Position numbers and translations under genes: made by a program | Assembly: GCF_004363075.1 (NCBI RefSeq) | Contig: NZ_SNYN01000002.1 | Coordinates: 248,001-312,000 of the forward strand | Reading direction: 5' to 3' | DNA length: 64,000 nt | Source of the DNA: Actinorugispora endophytica | GTDB taxonomy: Bacteria; Actinomycetota; Actinomycetes; Streptosporangiales; Streptosporangiaceae | Notes under the pieces: model-generated | The model's database searches: none | The model's input: only the letters and a program-made list of their open reading frames with translations | Told to the model about the DNA's origin: nothing | Part shown: piece by piece, positions 1 through 8,393 of the stretch | Position numbering within the stretch: position 1 is the stretch's first letter | Layout: the number at the start of each line of letters is the position of its first letter

Positions 1-320
1 CGGTCGTCGACGCGTTCGTCGAGTACGACACCGGCACCGAGCCCCTGGACCGGGTCGCCGCCAAACTTCCCGGCTACGCGGCTCTGGCCCACACCAGCGC
101 CATCACCACCCCGCTACTGGTCATCACCACCGGTCCGATCCGCGAGGAGAACCTGGCCGAACGCCTCGCCTCCGCGGCCCCCGCCGTGGTGCCGACCTGG
201 CTCACCACCGTTGCCCGGCTCGACGCGCCCGGCCCCGCCGCCGCCGTCTGGCGGCCGGCCTCCGCCCCGGACCGGCACCTCCTGGCGGCCCTGGCCCCGG
301 CCGAAGACGAGGACCCGTGA
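1..320 (+). CDS. Replication-relaxation family protein, C-terminal part
   Basis: The frame is open from the window edge (first complete codon at base 3) to a TGA at 318-320. It holds about 105 residues including EYDTGTEPLDRVAAKLPGY, which matches the conserved C-terminal region of actinobacterial replication-relaxation proteins. These are winged-helix proteins of conjugative plasmids and integrative elements, thought to act in plasmid replication or relaxase function. The stop overlaps the start of the next gene by one base (TGATG), so the two are translationally coupled. The N-terminus lies outside the window. Assignment rests on motif memory, not on a search. Confidence 0.6.
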   Translation, partial: VVDAFVEYDTGTEPLDRVAAKLPGYAALAHTSAITTPLLVITTGPIREENLAERLASAAPAVVPTWLTTVARLDAPGPAAAVWRPASAPDRHLLAALAPAEDEDP

Positions 321-1366
321 TGGCCAAAGCCGCGATCGCCGCCACCGCGGCGCTGCTTCTGCTTCCGGTCCTTCTCGGCGCGGTCGCGGGCACCACCTCC
401 GCCCGCACCACCAGTAGCGGTCCCGCCCACGTCGACGGCATCCCCGACGTCCTGCTGGACGCCTACCTCCGCGCCGCCGCCCGCCTGAACAGCCTCGAAC
501 CCGGCTGCACCGGCATGACCTGGGCGATCCTCGCCGGAATCGGCCGCGTCGAGTCCACCCACGCCGCTGGACACGACATCGCCGCCCACGGCGACGTGGA
601 GCCGCCCTTCACCGGCCCCCGCCTCGACGGCTCCGGCGTCGGCGGAAACCTCACCCCCCACTACGACACCGACAACGGGCGCTGGGACGGCGACACCACC
701 TACGACCGGGCGGTGGGCGTCACCCAGCACCTGCCCGCCAACTGGGCCCGCTACGGCCGCGACGGCAACGGCGACGGCGCCGCCGACCCCCACAACGCCT
801 ACGACAGCGTGCTGTCCACCGCGGTGGAGCTGTGCGCCAGCGGTGGGAGCAGCGTGGACTTCACCGACCGCGCCCAACTCGACGCCGCCCTGTACCGGTA
901 CAACCCGAGCCGCGACTACGTCGACCACGTCCTGGAGTGGATCGACGCCTACACCGCCCTCCCACCCGCCACCGTCGGCGGGGGAGAAGGCAGCGACGCC
1001 GGACGCGCCGCCGCCGAATGGGCACTGGCCCAGGTCGGCAAGCCCTACCTGTGGGGCGGAACCGGCCCCAACGCCTTCGACTGCTCAGGCCTGACCATGC
1101 GCGCCTGGCAGGCCGCCGGAGTGGACATCCCCCGCGTCACCACCGACCAGGTCCGAACCGGAACCCCCGTCGGCCTGGACGAACTCGCCCCCGGCGACCT
1201 GCTGTTCTACGACACCGGATCGGGCCCCGCGCCCAGCCACGTCACCATGTACGTCGGCGGCGGCCAGATGGTCAACGCCCCCTCCACCGGCAACCCCGTC
1301 CGCGTCGAACCCGTCCGGTCCGACTACTACTCCCCCCGCTTCACACAAGCCCGACGTCCCGCGTGA
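320..1366 (+). CDS. Secreted bifunctional lytic transglycosylase / NlpC-P60 endopeptidase
   Basis: About 348 residues. An N-terminal hydrophobic segment (about residues 6-25) looks like a signal peptide or membrane anchor. It is followed by a transglycosylase-like domain (about 45-210) with the catalytic-type GRVES Glu. A C-terminal NlpC/P60 domain (about 225-349) carries the DCSGL Cys motif and the SHVTMYVGGG His motif. The first domain should cut glycan strands and the second stem peptides, as is typical of wall hydrolases that open the cell wall for a conjugation pore. ATG at 320 overlaps the upstream stop; a GTG at 317 in the same frame is less likely. Location next to a replication-relaxation gene supports an element-borne conjugation role. 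Confidence 0.88.
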   Translation: MAKAAIAATAALLLLPVLLGAVAGTTSARTTSSGPAHVDGIPDVLLDAYLRAAARLNSLEPGCTGMTWAILAGIGRVESTHAAGHDIAAHGDVEPPFTGPRLDGSGVGGNLTPHYDTDNGRWDGDTTYDRAVGVTQHLPANWARYGRDGNGDGAADPHNAYDSVLSTAVELCASGGSSVDFTDRAQLDAALYRYNPSRDYVDHVLEWIDAYTALPPATVGGGEGSDAGRAAAEWALAQVGKPYLWGGTGPNAFDCSGLTMRAWQAAGVDIPRVTTDQVRTGTPVGLDELAPGDLLFYDTGSGPAPSHVTMYVGGGQMVNAPSTGNPVRVEPVRSDYYSPRFTQARRPA

Positions 1367-1607
1367 CCGCTGGTTGACCGTCGGCCGACCGCCGCCGTGG
1401 CCCGGTCTGCAGGAAAGGCCGGACCACGATTCCCGGCCATGCGACCAACTCTTGACGAGACCGGCAAGGAGCGCTCCCGTTTCAGTCCGTCCCACCGGGT
1501 GTTCGTCAGGGCCGATGATGAGCGGGGTCTGGTAATAGACGTTCGTTGAGTAACTGATGACTTCCCCCGATGCGGCAGTTGATCACGGTCGCCAGAGCCT
1601 CCAATAA
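1367..1607. other. Intergenic, no recognised gene
   Basis: No gene with convincing start, ribosome binding site and family resemblance was found on either strand. A minus-strand open stretch in this segment reads plausibly as protein over about 35 codons but has no recognisable domain, so it may be a fragment of a lost gene. Confidence 0.5.
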
Positions 1608-1811
1608 AACCGGCACAAGACAATCACCGACTTACGACGGAGGCTGCGCGAGGCCAACAGCCGGGTCACTGAACTGCAGGGCAAGCTCGACGCACTCGCC
1701 ACGGTGACCGCGAACCTCTACTACGAGAACCTCGAGCTGAAGAAGAAGGCGTCTGCCCAGGGACAGCGCCGGATCGCCATCCTGCCTGCTTCGGGTCCCT
1801 GGCTGGAGTAA
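1608..1811 (+). pseudogene. Remnant of a DUF6262 / Tn554 TnpC-like gene (3' end)
   Basis: An open frame ends at a TAA (1809-1811) and is bounded upstream by an in-frame stop at 1605. It encodes a charged coiled coil with LRRRLREANSRVTELQGKL followed by an NLYYENLELKKKA motif. That is the pattern of C-termini of the small coiled-coil proteins encoded with tyrosine-recombinase transposition genes (DUF6262/TnpC type). No suitable start codon precedes the coiled coil, so I read it as the 3' remnant of a longer gene. It fits the chimeric recombinase fragment at 5.7 kb as a trace of a broken mobile element. Confidence 0.4.
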
Positions 1812-1850
1812 CTCCGCAGGCACCGAAGCCGAGACGCGGACGGGGATCTG

Positions 1851-3803
1851 TTAGTCATCATTGATGTCTGCGGTGATCCAATCCTGAGGCACGAGAGCCT
1901 GGTCGTTGCTGCGCCTCCAACGTGCCTCGACCGAACTACGGAAGGGTTCGTCGTCCAGGTCCGCGTGTTCCATCACAATCACCTGGAAGTCACCGTCAAG
2001 GGCTTCAACCGTGCTCTGAATGGTCTTGTAGAGGTTGAGTAGAGCTGTTCTGTCGGGTCCGGCCAAGGCGGTGCTGTCCGGAGCGTCTTCAGGGAAATAG
2101 ACCTGGGACGGCTGGTCGAGGATGAGGAAGCGAGGCACGGGACTGCGCTGCTCGGAGAACCATTCGTGCATGCTCAGGAGGGTGGCGACGTGGTAGCCGA
2201 GCCAGTTCTCGCCGCCTCCCATGTCGGCCAGACGGACCGGACCGCGAGCGGTATCTGCGATGACGGTCAACCCCTGCGGATCGAGACGGATTGGTGACTC
2301 TTTGTGTTCAAGGTCCAAAGTGGCAGCCTTGTCCTTGATCTTCGTATTGATCCGGGAGACGAAACTGTTGAGTCGGTCGTCTCGTGCTCCGGCTCCGATC
2401 GCCTCCTCGAGTTCTGCAATCTTCGCTCCGATTTCTTCGCGCCGGTCCACGACCTGAGGGCCTTGGACATGGCGTCCAGCCGTCTCGAGGAAAAGGCTGA
2501 TGCGGCCTTGGACAAGCACGGCCCGTCGCGAGACGTCCGCCTGGCCTTGCGCAGCGCGCTGGCCGGCGGTCAGCGTATCGAGCTGCTCCTGATTGCGGCC
2601 CAAAGCACTGCGGATCTCCTGGAGGGTGTCTTTTTCCGCTGCGATGAGGGCGTTGATTTCAGGGGTGTCGCTGCCGATGACAGTCATGTCGGCGTCGAGA
2701 CGGCCGAGGTCCCGGTTGATGACCTCCGCGATCTGGCTCAACTGCGGCTGGTGGCTGTCACACACCGGACAACGCGGCTCCTGGTCTGCCGTGTTGGCTG
2801 GTGCGAAGAGGTTGAGTGTGGCCAGACGGGCATGCTGCTCTGCCGCCTGGTCCAGGAATTCATTGTTCTCCTGAGCGGCACGCTTCAGGTTGGCGATGCG
2901 TGCGCGAGCCCGTCCGTGCCGTTCACGCAGGCCTCGACGCTGCTCTACGAGAGCGGAGACGGGATCATCTCCGGCATCAGGTATCTGTGTGGGGGCGCTC
3001 TCCGCGATGGCTTGGCGGAGATGCTCCAACGCTCTCTCTGCTGTCATCCCCTCACGTGGCGGTTGCAGCAGGCCTGCCTCGACAGCTTCAGTGACCAGAG
3101 CCAGTGCCTGCCCGGAGGCTGCTGACAGGCTACGGGCGGCAGCCAACGCAGCCTCCAACTGGGCGAGTTCGTGGCGCAGTAGACGGAGCCGGTTTTCCAG
3201 CAACGCCTGATCGGGATCGACGGCACCAAGGAAGTAGGGAATCATCGCCCGGATCGTCGCTGGCAAAAACTCCTCGCCCTGCGAGTGGAACAGCAGGTCC
3301 GGATTGGCGACCTCGTTCTGCTTCTGCAGACAGAAGAAGAGCGCATGGCGCACTGACGGTGGGATCGGGGTAGCGCTGCGGACGGCCGGGATCCGCACTG
3401 TCCGGTCGATGTCGGCGAACTCCGACAGGACGTTCTTGGCTATGTCGAGAGGAGTGGAGAAGTTCAGCTCTGCCCACTGCGGCGGTGGTGCGCCAAGTGC
3501 TTGAGCGACGACGCACATCGTCGTCGCTGTTGCCGCCTTGCCGGCCGGGGCAGGCCGCGCGACGAACAATTGCTGCTGGTCCTTCACCAGGGTGACGGCA
3601 AAGACCTGCACGAAGTTGCGCAGCGCGGCGCCCTTAATGACGTACTTCTTGCTGGCCAGGCAGTAGTCGACGATGTTGAGCAGAGCGCTCTTCCCGCGCC
3701 GCGAGTCGCCAGTAATGATGTTGAGCTTGCCGGTCTTGAAGGGGACGGTGCGGATGCGGCCGTCTTCGTTGTAGATGGAGATGGCGCTGATCTGGAACGT
3801 CAC
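1851..3803 (-). CDS. ABC three-component system ATPase (DUF3732, SMC/Rad50-like)
   Basis: 650 residues. Walker A GDSRRGKS lies at residues 32-39. Long charged helical arms flank a CPVC zinc-hook-like turn near residue 345, and a Walker B RFLILDQPSQ is near 555, followed by an EHAD switch-like motif. The layout is that of a Rad50/SMC ATPase and matches DUF3732 proteins, the ATPase part of ABC-3C systems. Its start overlaps the middle-component gene by 4 bp (ATGA). By family knowledge it probably senses DNA or nucleoprotein structure and gates the effector encoded two genes upstream. It is last in a three-gene operon. Confidence 0.85.
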   Translation of the reverse strand: MTFQISAISIYNEDGRIRTVPFKTGKLNIITGDSRRGKSALLNIVDYCLASKKYVIKGAALRNFVQVFAVTLVKDQQQLFVARPAPAGKAATATTMCVVAQALGAPPPQWAELNFSTPLDIAKNVLSEFADIDRTVRIPAVRSATPIPPSVRHALFFCLQKQNEVANPDLLFHSQGEEFLPATIRAMIPYFLGAVDPDQALLENRLRLLRHELAQLEAALAAARSLSAASGQALALVTEAVEAGLLQPPREGMTAERALEHLRQAIAESAPTQIPDAGDDPVSALVEQRRGLRERHGRARARIANLKRAAQENNEFLDQAAEQHARLATLNLFAPANTADQEPRCPVCDSHQPQLSQIAEVINRDLGRLDADMTVIGSDTPEINALIAAEKDTLQEIRSALGRNQEQLDTLTAGQRAAQGQADVSRRAVLVQGRISLFLETAGRHVQGPQVVDRREEIGAKIAELEEAIGAGARDDRLNSFVSRINTKIKDKAATLDLEHKESPIRLDPQGLTVIADTARGPVRLADMGGGENWLGYHVATLLSMHEWFSEQRSPVPRFLILDQPSQVYFPEDAPDSTALAGPDRTALLNLYKTIQSTVEALDGDFQVIVMEHADLDDEPFRSSVEARWRRSNDQALVPQDWITADINDD

Positions 3804-4291
3804 GGCCGGACTCCTAGCAATGCCATGACGGTGCTCAGGCTGCCCGTACTCGGGAGCCAGCGGCCCAAAAGGTATGCCGCCTTCTGGATGGCCTGGATCT
3901 CGTCCGTGGCACCGTTGATCGTTTTCGTGAGCCGACTGGGTGCCACTGTGAGCTTGCCTGCCTCATTGACGTGTACGGCCTCGCTCTGCAGCGCCAGGAG
4001 AAGCCCTGGGCGCACCACTGCGGCCAAGACGGTGGCGTTCTGTGACATGGTCACTTTGACAGCCTTGTTCTCCTCCAGCCATCGAGTCAGCCCACTGTTG
4101 AGGGATTTCGGCAGGGTGCGGCGCACAGCCGGTTGCAGGGCCATCACGGCAGACAAGACAGCTACCGCGATCGGGCATGGCTGGCTGTACTGAAACTCAT
4201 GGCCCTGGACTGCGCGGCAGGTGACGAGCGCGGTAAACGGCGGGTTGTACAAGGCACGTTCTTCCCGGCTGAGTTGAGTGAAAGCGTTCAC
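3800..4291 (-). CDS. ABC three-component system middle component
   Basis: 163 residues, no signal peptide or membrane segment. It sits between the effector-like gene and the DUF3732 ATPase with 4-bp ATGA overlaps on both sides. This is the position and size of the small 'middle component' of ABC-3C systems, thought to bridge ATPase and effector. It opens with NAFTQLSREERALYNPPF, a pattern I associate with this family. Residues about 50-130 suggest a winged-helix-like fold (RWLEENKAVKV). Function is inferred mainly from position. Confidence 0.7.
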   Translation of the reverse strand: MNAFTQLSREERALYNPPFTALVTCRAVQGHEFQYSQPCPIAVAVLSAVMALQPAVRRTLPKSLNSGLTRWLEENKAVKVTMSQNATVLAAVVRPGLLLALQSEAVHVNEAGKLTVAPSRLTKTINGATDEIQAIQKAAYLLGRWLPSTGSLSTVMALLGVRP

Positions 4292-5499
4292 GCCTTCGCC
4301 ACTCCTACCGGCTCCAGTACGGCCATGAGCCGTGTCATGAAATCAATATGCCAGCCCACCTGCAGGTCGTTAGCCAGGATGTGGAAGGAGCCCTTGGAGA
4401 CGAACGGTTCGTCGCATCCGACGCGGATACGCGGACGTGCTTCGCGCGTGGCCCACTGATAGATCTTCTTGGCGGCCGCCACCTTCTCCGCTTCCGTCGA
4501 CTCTGCGCCGATGTTGTCTTCCATCTCCGCGAAGAGGTCCTGCCATTCCTCGACGAGCCGGCGCTCATACTTGCTGATCTCGCCGGGCAACAGCAATTTG
4601 TCCTCCGACCACCGGGAACGCTGGGTGAAGGCGCGAATGTAGTCGCGCACTGCGATCCCGACCCTGGTCTTTCCGATGTCGATCAGGTCCATCTGGCGGA
4701 CGAAGACCATGCTTGCGTAGTCCGACGGATTCGGTTGGAGGACGGCAATGTCCTCGTCGATGGGAAGGTTCTCCGGCCGGAACTGATTACGCAGGTCGGT
4801 GAACACGTAGTCGAACTCGTTCCCCGTGATTGCGTCCATCTCCTCCGTGCGCAGCTGCCGGATCGTACGCTGATAGAACCAGCCTTCCAGGCGCTGCAGG
4901 AAGGGGCTGGCATACGCATGTCCGACGGCGGAGACCACTCGCTCGAGCAGCAACTTTTCCACCTCATCGACATCTGGGGCATTGCCGATGACCTGTACTC
5001 GGGCGAGCATGGCTCGTCGCTCATCCGCCGAGAGCTTGTCGAAGGCTTCGTATGCCTTCTTGTTGTCCTTGCTGGTGGAGGCTTTCCTAGCAGCCTCCAG
5101 CGCTTGGAGCCCGCGGCTCTCGTCCCTGACCCCCGAGGCGACGGGCTGCAGTAGGTAGCCAGCCGAATCGGGAGTCAGGTCGGCGGTAGTCAGGAGGAAG
5201 AGGTCCGTCTCGTCAAGATCAAGCTGCTTGTTGGTGACACTATGGGCCCAGATCCGCAGGGTTTTCCACAGGTCTGTGCTGTAATCCGACATTGTGACGC
5301 CAGCGGCTCGATGCTTGAGCTGGTAGAGGATCCGGCCGCCTTCGACGACTTCCTCTACGTCGTCGCCCGCTTCGATGGCAATGCACCAGTCAAGCCCGCG
5401 GCCGTGCTGGTCGACACAGGAATGAAGGGCCTTGCGGAGCTGGTACACGTACCCAACCGCGGATGCCGATGCTTCGAACGGAGCTGTCGTACCCGCCAT
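4288..5499 (-). CDS. ABC three-component system effector (restriction-endonuclease-fold protein)
   Basis: 403 residues, first gene of the operon. The N-terminus has VGYVYQLRKALH and, at about residues 46-62, an acidic stretch followed by YQLKH. That E/D...QxK arrangement is the core seen in Cap4-like dsDNA endonuclease domains of prokaryotic conflict systems. The remaining roughly 300 residues are helical and probably contain the conserved C-terminal domain that docks to the middle component. A strong ribosome binding site (GGAGGAAAG) directly precedes ATG 5499. Likely role: abortive or DNA-cutting effector, held in check until the ATPase is triggered. Catalytic function is inferred from motif shape, not shown. 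Confidence 0.72.
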   Translation of the reverse strand: MAGTTAPFEASASAVGYVYQLRKALHSCVDQHGRGLDWCIAIEAGDDVEEVVEGGRILYQLKHRAAGVTMSDYSTDLWKTLRIWAHSVTNKQLDLDETDLFLLTTADLTPDSAGYLLQPVASGVRDESRGLQALEAARKASTSKDNKKAYEAFDKLSADERRAMLARVQVIGNAPDVDEVEKLLLERVVSAVGHAYASPFLQRLEGWFYQRTIRQLRTEEMDAITGNEFDYVFTDLRNQFRPENLPIDEDIAVLQPNPSDYASMVFVRQMDLIDIGKTRVGIAVRDYIRAFTQRSRWSEDKLLLPGEISKYERRLVEEWQDLFAEMEDNIGAESTEAEKVAAAKKIYQWATREARPRIRVGCDEPFVSKGSFHILANDLQVGWHIDFMTRLMAVLEPVGVAKA

Positions 5500-5597
5500 C
5501 TTTCCTCCAGCCTGACCTCTGGCGTATGCCTCACTGATCTTTACATGGCACGCATATCACCCGGAACCCTTTCGCCAAGAGGTGAGGTGGATCCGCA

Positions 5598-5615
5598 CAC
5601 TCCATTAGGGGAGTG
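5598..5615 (-). terminator. Small hairpin downstream of the helicase-recombinase gene
   Basis: CACTCC and GGAGTG form a 6-bp stem with a 6-base loop, 59 bases past the stop of the minus-strand gene ending at 5674. It is weak and has no T-run. It lies in the short gap that must also hold the promoter of the ABC-3C operon. Confidence 0.25.
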
Positions 5616-5673
5616 ACTGAGATACACGCCAAAGGGGAAACGGGGTGATCTTGAAGCCCTGATCCGCTCGGAT

Positions 5674-6942
5674 TTACGTGCGGCGACGTGCAGCGGGGTC
5701 GCGTTCGGCGACGTGCCGGGCGACCGAGTCGACGCCGGGGCGGGCGTACCGCTTCAGGGAGCGGACGGAGGCATGGCGGGAGCGGGCCAGCAGCATCGGG
5801 GTCGAGGTGCCGTCCTCTGCGTCGTGCGTCAGGGCACTGTGCCGTAGCCGGTGAAGCGTCCAGAACCCCTCGCGGAACAGCCGCACGTTGGTGAGCACCC
5901 GCACCTGGGCGGGTGACGCCAGTGGCGCGGAGAACCAGTCCAGGGCGGCGGTGCGCTGGGTGGCGCGATGGGTGGAGTTGAGGTGGCGCGCCGCGACGTC
6001 GACGCGGTGCTCGCCGTCGAGTAGGGCCGCGGCTTGGGGCAGCACCGCCGTCCACAGCCGGGCGGCCGCCACCCGGGGATGGAAGGACAGGGCGCGGTGG
6101 GCGCCGAACTCGCGCATGGCCTTGAGCGCGGCGATCTGCGCGGCGAGCACGTCGGCGCTCACCGCGGCCCGCCCCACCCGCACGGGCGCGGAGCGGTCCC
6201 ACAGGTCGTGGACCTGGCTGTCGGTGACGACCGGTACCACCACCCGGAACGGGGCGAGCAAGCCGCGCCGGATCGCGGCGTGGAAGCCGAGTTCGTAGCC
6301 GCGCACCCCGAACACCGCGGGGTCGTTCATCGACGCCGCCTCGGTGTCGCCGCCGCGCCGCGCGGTCAGCAGCTTGGCGGTGGCGGTGGTGTACCGGCGC
6401 CGCCGGGCGGGCAGGTGCGCGTCGGAGTGGACCCGGGTCCAGGCCCCGGTGCCGACGGTGTGGTGGGCTTCGTCCAGCTGCACCAGGTCCCAGGCGGGGA
6501 GGGCGTGGGAGGCGTGGGCGGTCATGACCGCCTCGCAGGTGCTGTCGTAGGTCGCCACCACCGTAACCCTCCCCGGTGCGTCGGACACGAGGCGGGTGAT
6601 CGCGGCGGGGTCGGTGGTCACCACCGTGTCCAGGCCCGCCAGGCGCGGGTCCCGGGCGACGGAGGGATCCGAGCAGATGATGAGCACGCGGCCGAGCCCG
6701 GCGTCGTCGAGCCGCTGGTAGTCGTGCAGGGTCTGGGTGATCAGGTTGATGCGCGGCACCACGGCCAGCGTCCGGCCGTTGGGGGCGACGGTGTCGGCCA
6801 CGACGCGGCCGAGGATCGTCTTGCCGGTGCCGCAGGCCAGGATGTCGTGGACGCGGTCGTGGAGGGTGAGCTGTTTGGCCGCGGCTTCGACGGCTTCGAT
6901 CTGGTGCGGCCACAAGGTGAACACCGCGGAGGACGTTTCCAT
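5674..6942 (-). CDS. Chimera: DEAD/DEAH helicase N-terminus joined to a tyrosine recombinase C-terminus
   Basis: 422 residues from ATG 6942 (METSSAVF); upstream codons of the same frame look non-coding. Residues 1 to about 360 are a superfamily-2 helicase: CGTGKT Walker A at 37-42, DEAHH at 157-161 and a TATAK motif, reaching into the second RecA lobe (VRVLTNVRLFREGF). The helicase then stops short, with no arginine-finger region. The last 62 residues read as a tyrosine recombinase: HRLRH at 364-368, SRH at 388-390 and a candidate nucleophile Tyr near 399 (KRYARP). I infer a deletion or recombination fusing two element genes. The product could be a dead helicase, though the frame is intact and maintained. 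Confidence 0.8.
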   Translation of the reverse strand: METSSAVFTLWPHQIEAVEAAAKQLTLHDRVHDILACGTGKTILGRVVADTVAPNGRTLAVVPRINLITQTLHDYQRLDDAGLGRVLIICSDPSVARDPRLAGLDTVVTTDPAAITRLVSDAPGRVTVVATYDSTCEAVMTAHASHALPAWDLVQLDEAHHTVGTGAWTRVHSDAHLPARRRRYTTATAKLLTARRGGDTEAASMNDPAVFGVRGYELGFHAAIRRGLLAPFRVVVPVVTDSQVHDLWDRSAPVRVGRAAVSADVLAAQIAALKAMREFGAHRALSFHPRVAAARLWTAVLPQAAALLDGEHRVDVAARHLNSTHRATQRTAALDWFSAPLASPAQVRVLTNVRLFREGFWTLHRLRHSALTHDAEDGTSTPMLLARSRHASVRSLKRYARPGVDSVARHVAERDPAARRRT

Positions 6943-7061
6943 GAGGGTTTTTCGTGGTCGAGGAGGCGAATAGGGGGCGGGGCGGGGGTGGTGGCCCCGC
7001 CCGGCGGCCTGACGTACTGGAGCAGACCAGGACGGAAGCTGCGGTGAGGTGGAAGAGGAGG

Positions 7062-7346
7062 TCAGGTTTTCGCGGTGCGGGCGTGGCGGGTTTCGTCGAA
7101 CAGCACGCGCCACGAGACCACGTCGGGGTGTTCGCGGAGCAGCTCCCGGCGTTGGCGGGTGGTCATTCCGCCCCACACCCCGGCGGGGATCTGGTTGTCG
7201 AGGGCTTCGGCCAGGCACTCGGTGCGTACCGGGCAGGGGCCGCACACGCGTTTCGCCCCCTTCTTGCGGTAGGCCTCCTCGGCGGCGAACAGCAGCCAGT
7301 CGTCGTCGGGGGTGCAGGCGCCGTGCCTGCGCCATCCGTGGGACAC
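7062..7346 (-). CDS. WhiB-family iron-sulfur transcription factor
   Basis: 94 residues from GTG 7346, which has a GGGAG ribosome binding site five bases upstream; a GTG at 7361 is an alternative. Cysteines at 11, 35, 38 and 44 fit the [4Fe-4S]-binding C-xn-C-x2-C-x5-C pattern of the family. GVWGG (about 57-61) is the hallmark turn and TRQRRELLR follows it as the basic DNA-binding tail. WhiB-like proteins bind sigma factor region 4 and DNA. Many actinomycete mobile elements carry one, which fits its place beside the helicase-recombinase gene. Confidence 0.9.
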   Translation of the reverse strand: MSHGWRRHGACTPDDDWLLFAAEEAYRKKGAKRVCGPCPVRTECLAEALDNQIPAGVWGGMTTRQRRELLREHPDVVSWRVLFDETRHARTAKT

Positions 7347-7486
7347 GCCTACTCCCGGCACTCGCGGGCAGTGGCGGTTCCCGGGCCGACGGCAGGGGCG
7401 GGCACGGCGGTGGAGCCGGTGGGTGGTGTCACGGGGAGTGGTTTCTTGTTCTCGATCATGTGGCCGGGCGGAAGGGAAGTCCGGGG

Positions 7487-8311
7487 TCAGGGTGGGGGTG
7501 TGGCGGGGTGGTCGAGGCGGCCGACGCCGGCGAGGACCCAGGCCTGTTCGGGGGTCCAGGTGGGTTCTCCGGGGGCGGGGCGCCAGTGGCCGACGTGGAC
7601 GAGGCCGGGGTCGAGCAGGCGCAGGCCGGTGAGGAAGCGGGCGATCTCCTCGGGGGAGCGGGTCTTCCCGGGCGGGGAGAGGGTGGCGTAGAGCTGGTCC
7701 AAGTGGGCGGCCTGGTCGGGGGCGACGGTGTTGTCGGGGTGGCTGACGGCCAGGTAGGAGCCGGGGGCGAGGCGGGCGCGCAGGGCGGCCACCGCGTCGT
7801 GGGGACGGTCGTGGTCGCCGAGGAAGGCCAGGACCGAGGACAGGATGAGCGCGATGGGGCGGGTGGGGTCGATGAGGCCGGTGACCTCGGGGTGGTCCAG
7901 GATGCGGTGGGGGTCGCGCAGGTCGCCGTGCACCACCCGCACCCGGGGGTTCTCGGTGAGCAGGGCGCGGCAGTGGGCCAGGACCAGGTGGTCGTTGTCG
8001 ACGTAGACCACCCGCGCGGCGGGGGCGGCCGTCTGGGCGATGGTGTGGGTGTTGCCGGTGGTGGGCAGGCCCGAGCCGATGTCGAGGAACTGGGTGACGC
8101 CGGCTTCGCCGGCCAGGTGGGTGACGACGCGGCCCAGCCACGCCCGGGTGGCCAGTGCCATGGCGGGCAGGCTGGGGATGGTGTCGGTGAGTTCCCGGAC
8201 GGCGGCGCGGTCGACCTCGAAGTTGTCCTTGCCGCCGATGAGGTAGTCGTGGACGCGGGCGGGGGAGGGGTTGTAGAAGTCGATCTCGGGTTCGGGGGGG
8301 TGCGCGGTCAT
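7487..8311 (-). CDS. DUF574 / Methyltransf_19 SAM-dependent methyltransferase
   Basis: 274 residues. The opening IDFYNPSPARVHDYLIGGKDN is the diagnostic start of actinobacterial DUF574 S-adenosylmethionine methyltransferases. It is followed by the SAM-binding LDIGSGLPTTGN and VYVDND strands. Members are numerous in Streptomyces and Nocardiopsis, often beside XRE or HATPase regulatory genes; substrates are largely unknown. It is transcribed in the same direction as the polyketide operon upstream but is separated by about 80 bp, so membership of that operon is uncertain. Confidence 0.88.
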   Translation of the reverse strand: MTAHPPEPEIDFYNPSPARVHDYLIGGKDNFEVDRAAVRELTDTIPSLPAMALATRAWLGRVVTHLAGEAGVTQFLDIGSGLPTTGNTHTIAQTAAPAARVVYVDNDHLVLAHCRALLTENPRVRVVHGDLRDPHRILDHPEVTGLIDPTRPIALILSSVLAFLGDHDRPHDAVAALRARLAPGSYLAVSHPDNTVAPDQAAHLDQLYATLSPPGKTRSPEEIARFLTGLRLLDPGLVHVGHWRPAPGEPTWTPEQAWVLAGVGRLDHPATPPP

Positions 8312-8330
8312 CGTGTGGGCCTTCGGTGTG

Positions 8331-8360
8331 CGGACGGACGGGTGGCGGACGGACGGGTGG
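8331..8360. repeat. Two tandem copies of a 15-bp unit
   Basis: CGGACGGACGGGTGG is present twice back to back between the DUF574 gene and the PKS stop. A partial third unit follows. It is probably replication slippage. Confidence 0.7.
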
Positions 8361-8393
8361 CGGATGCGGGTGGCCGTGGCGCGGCGGGGATCT

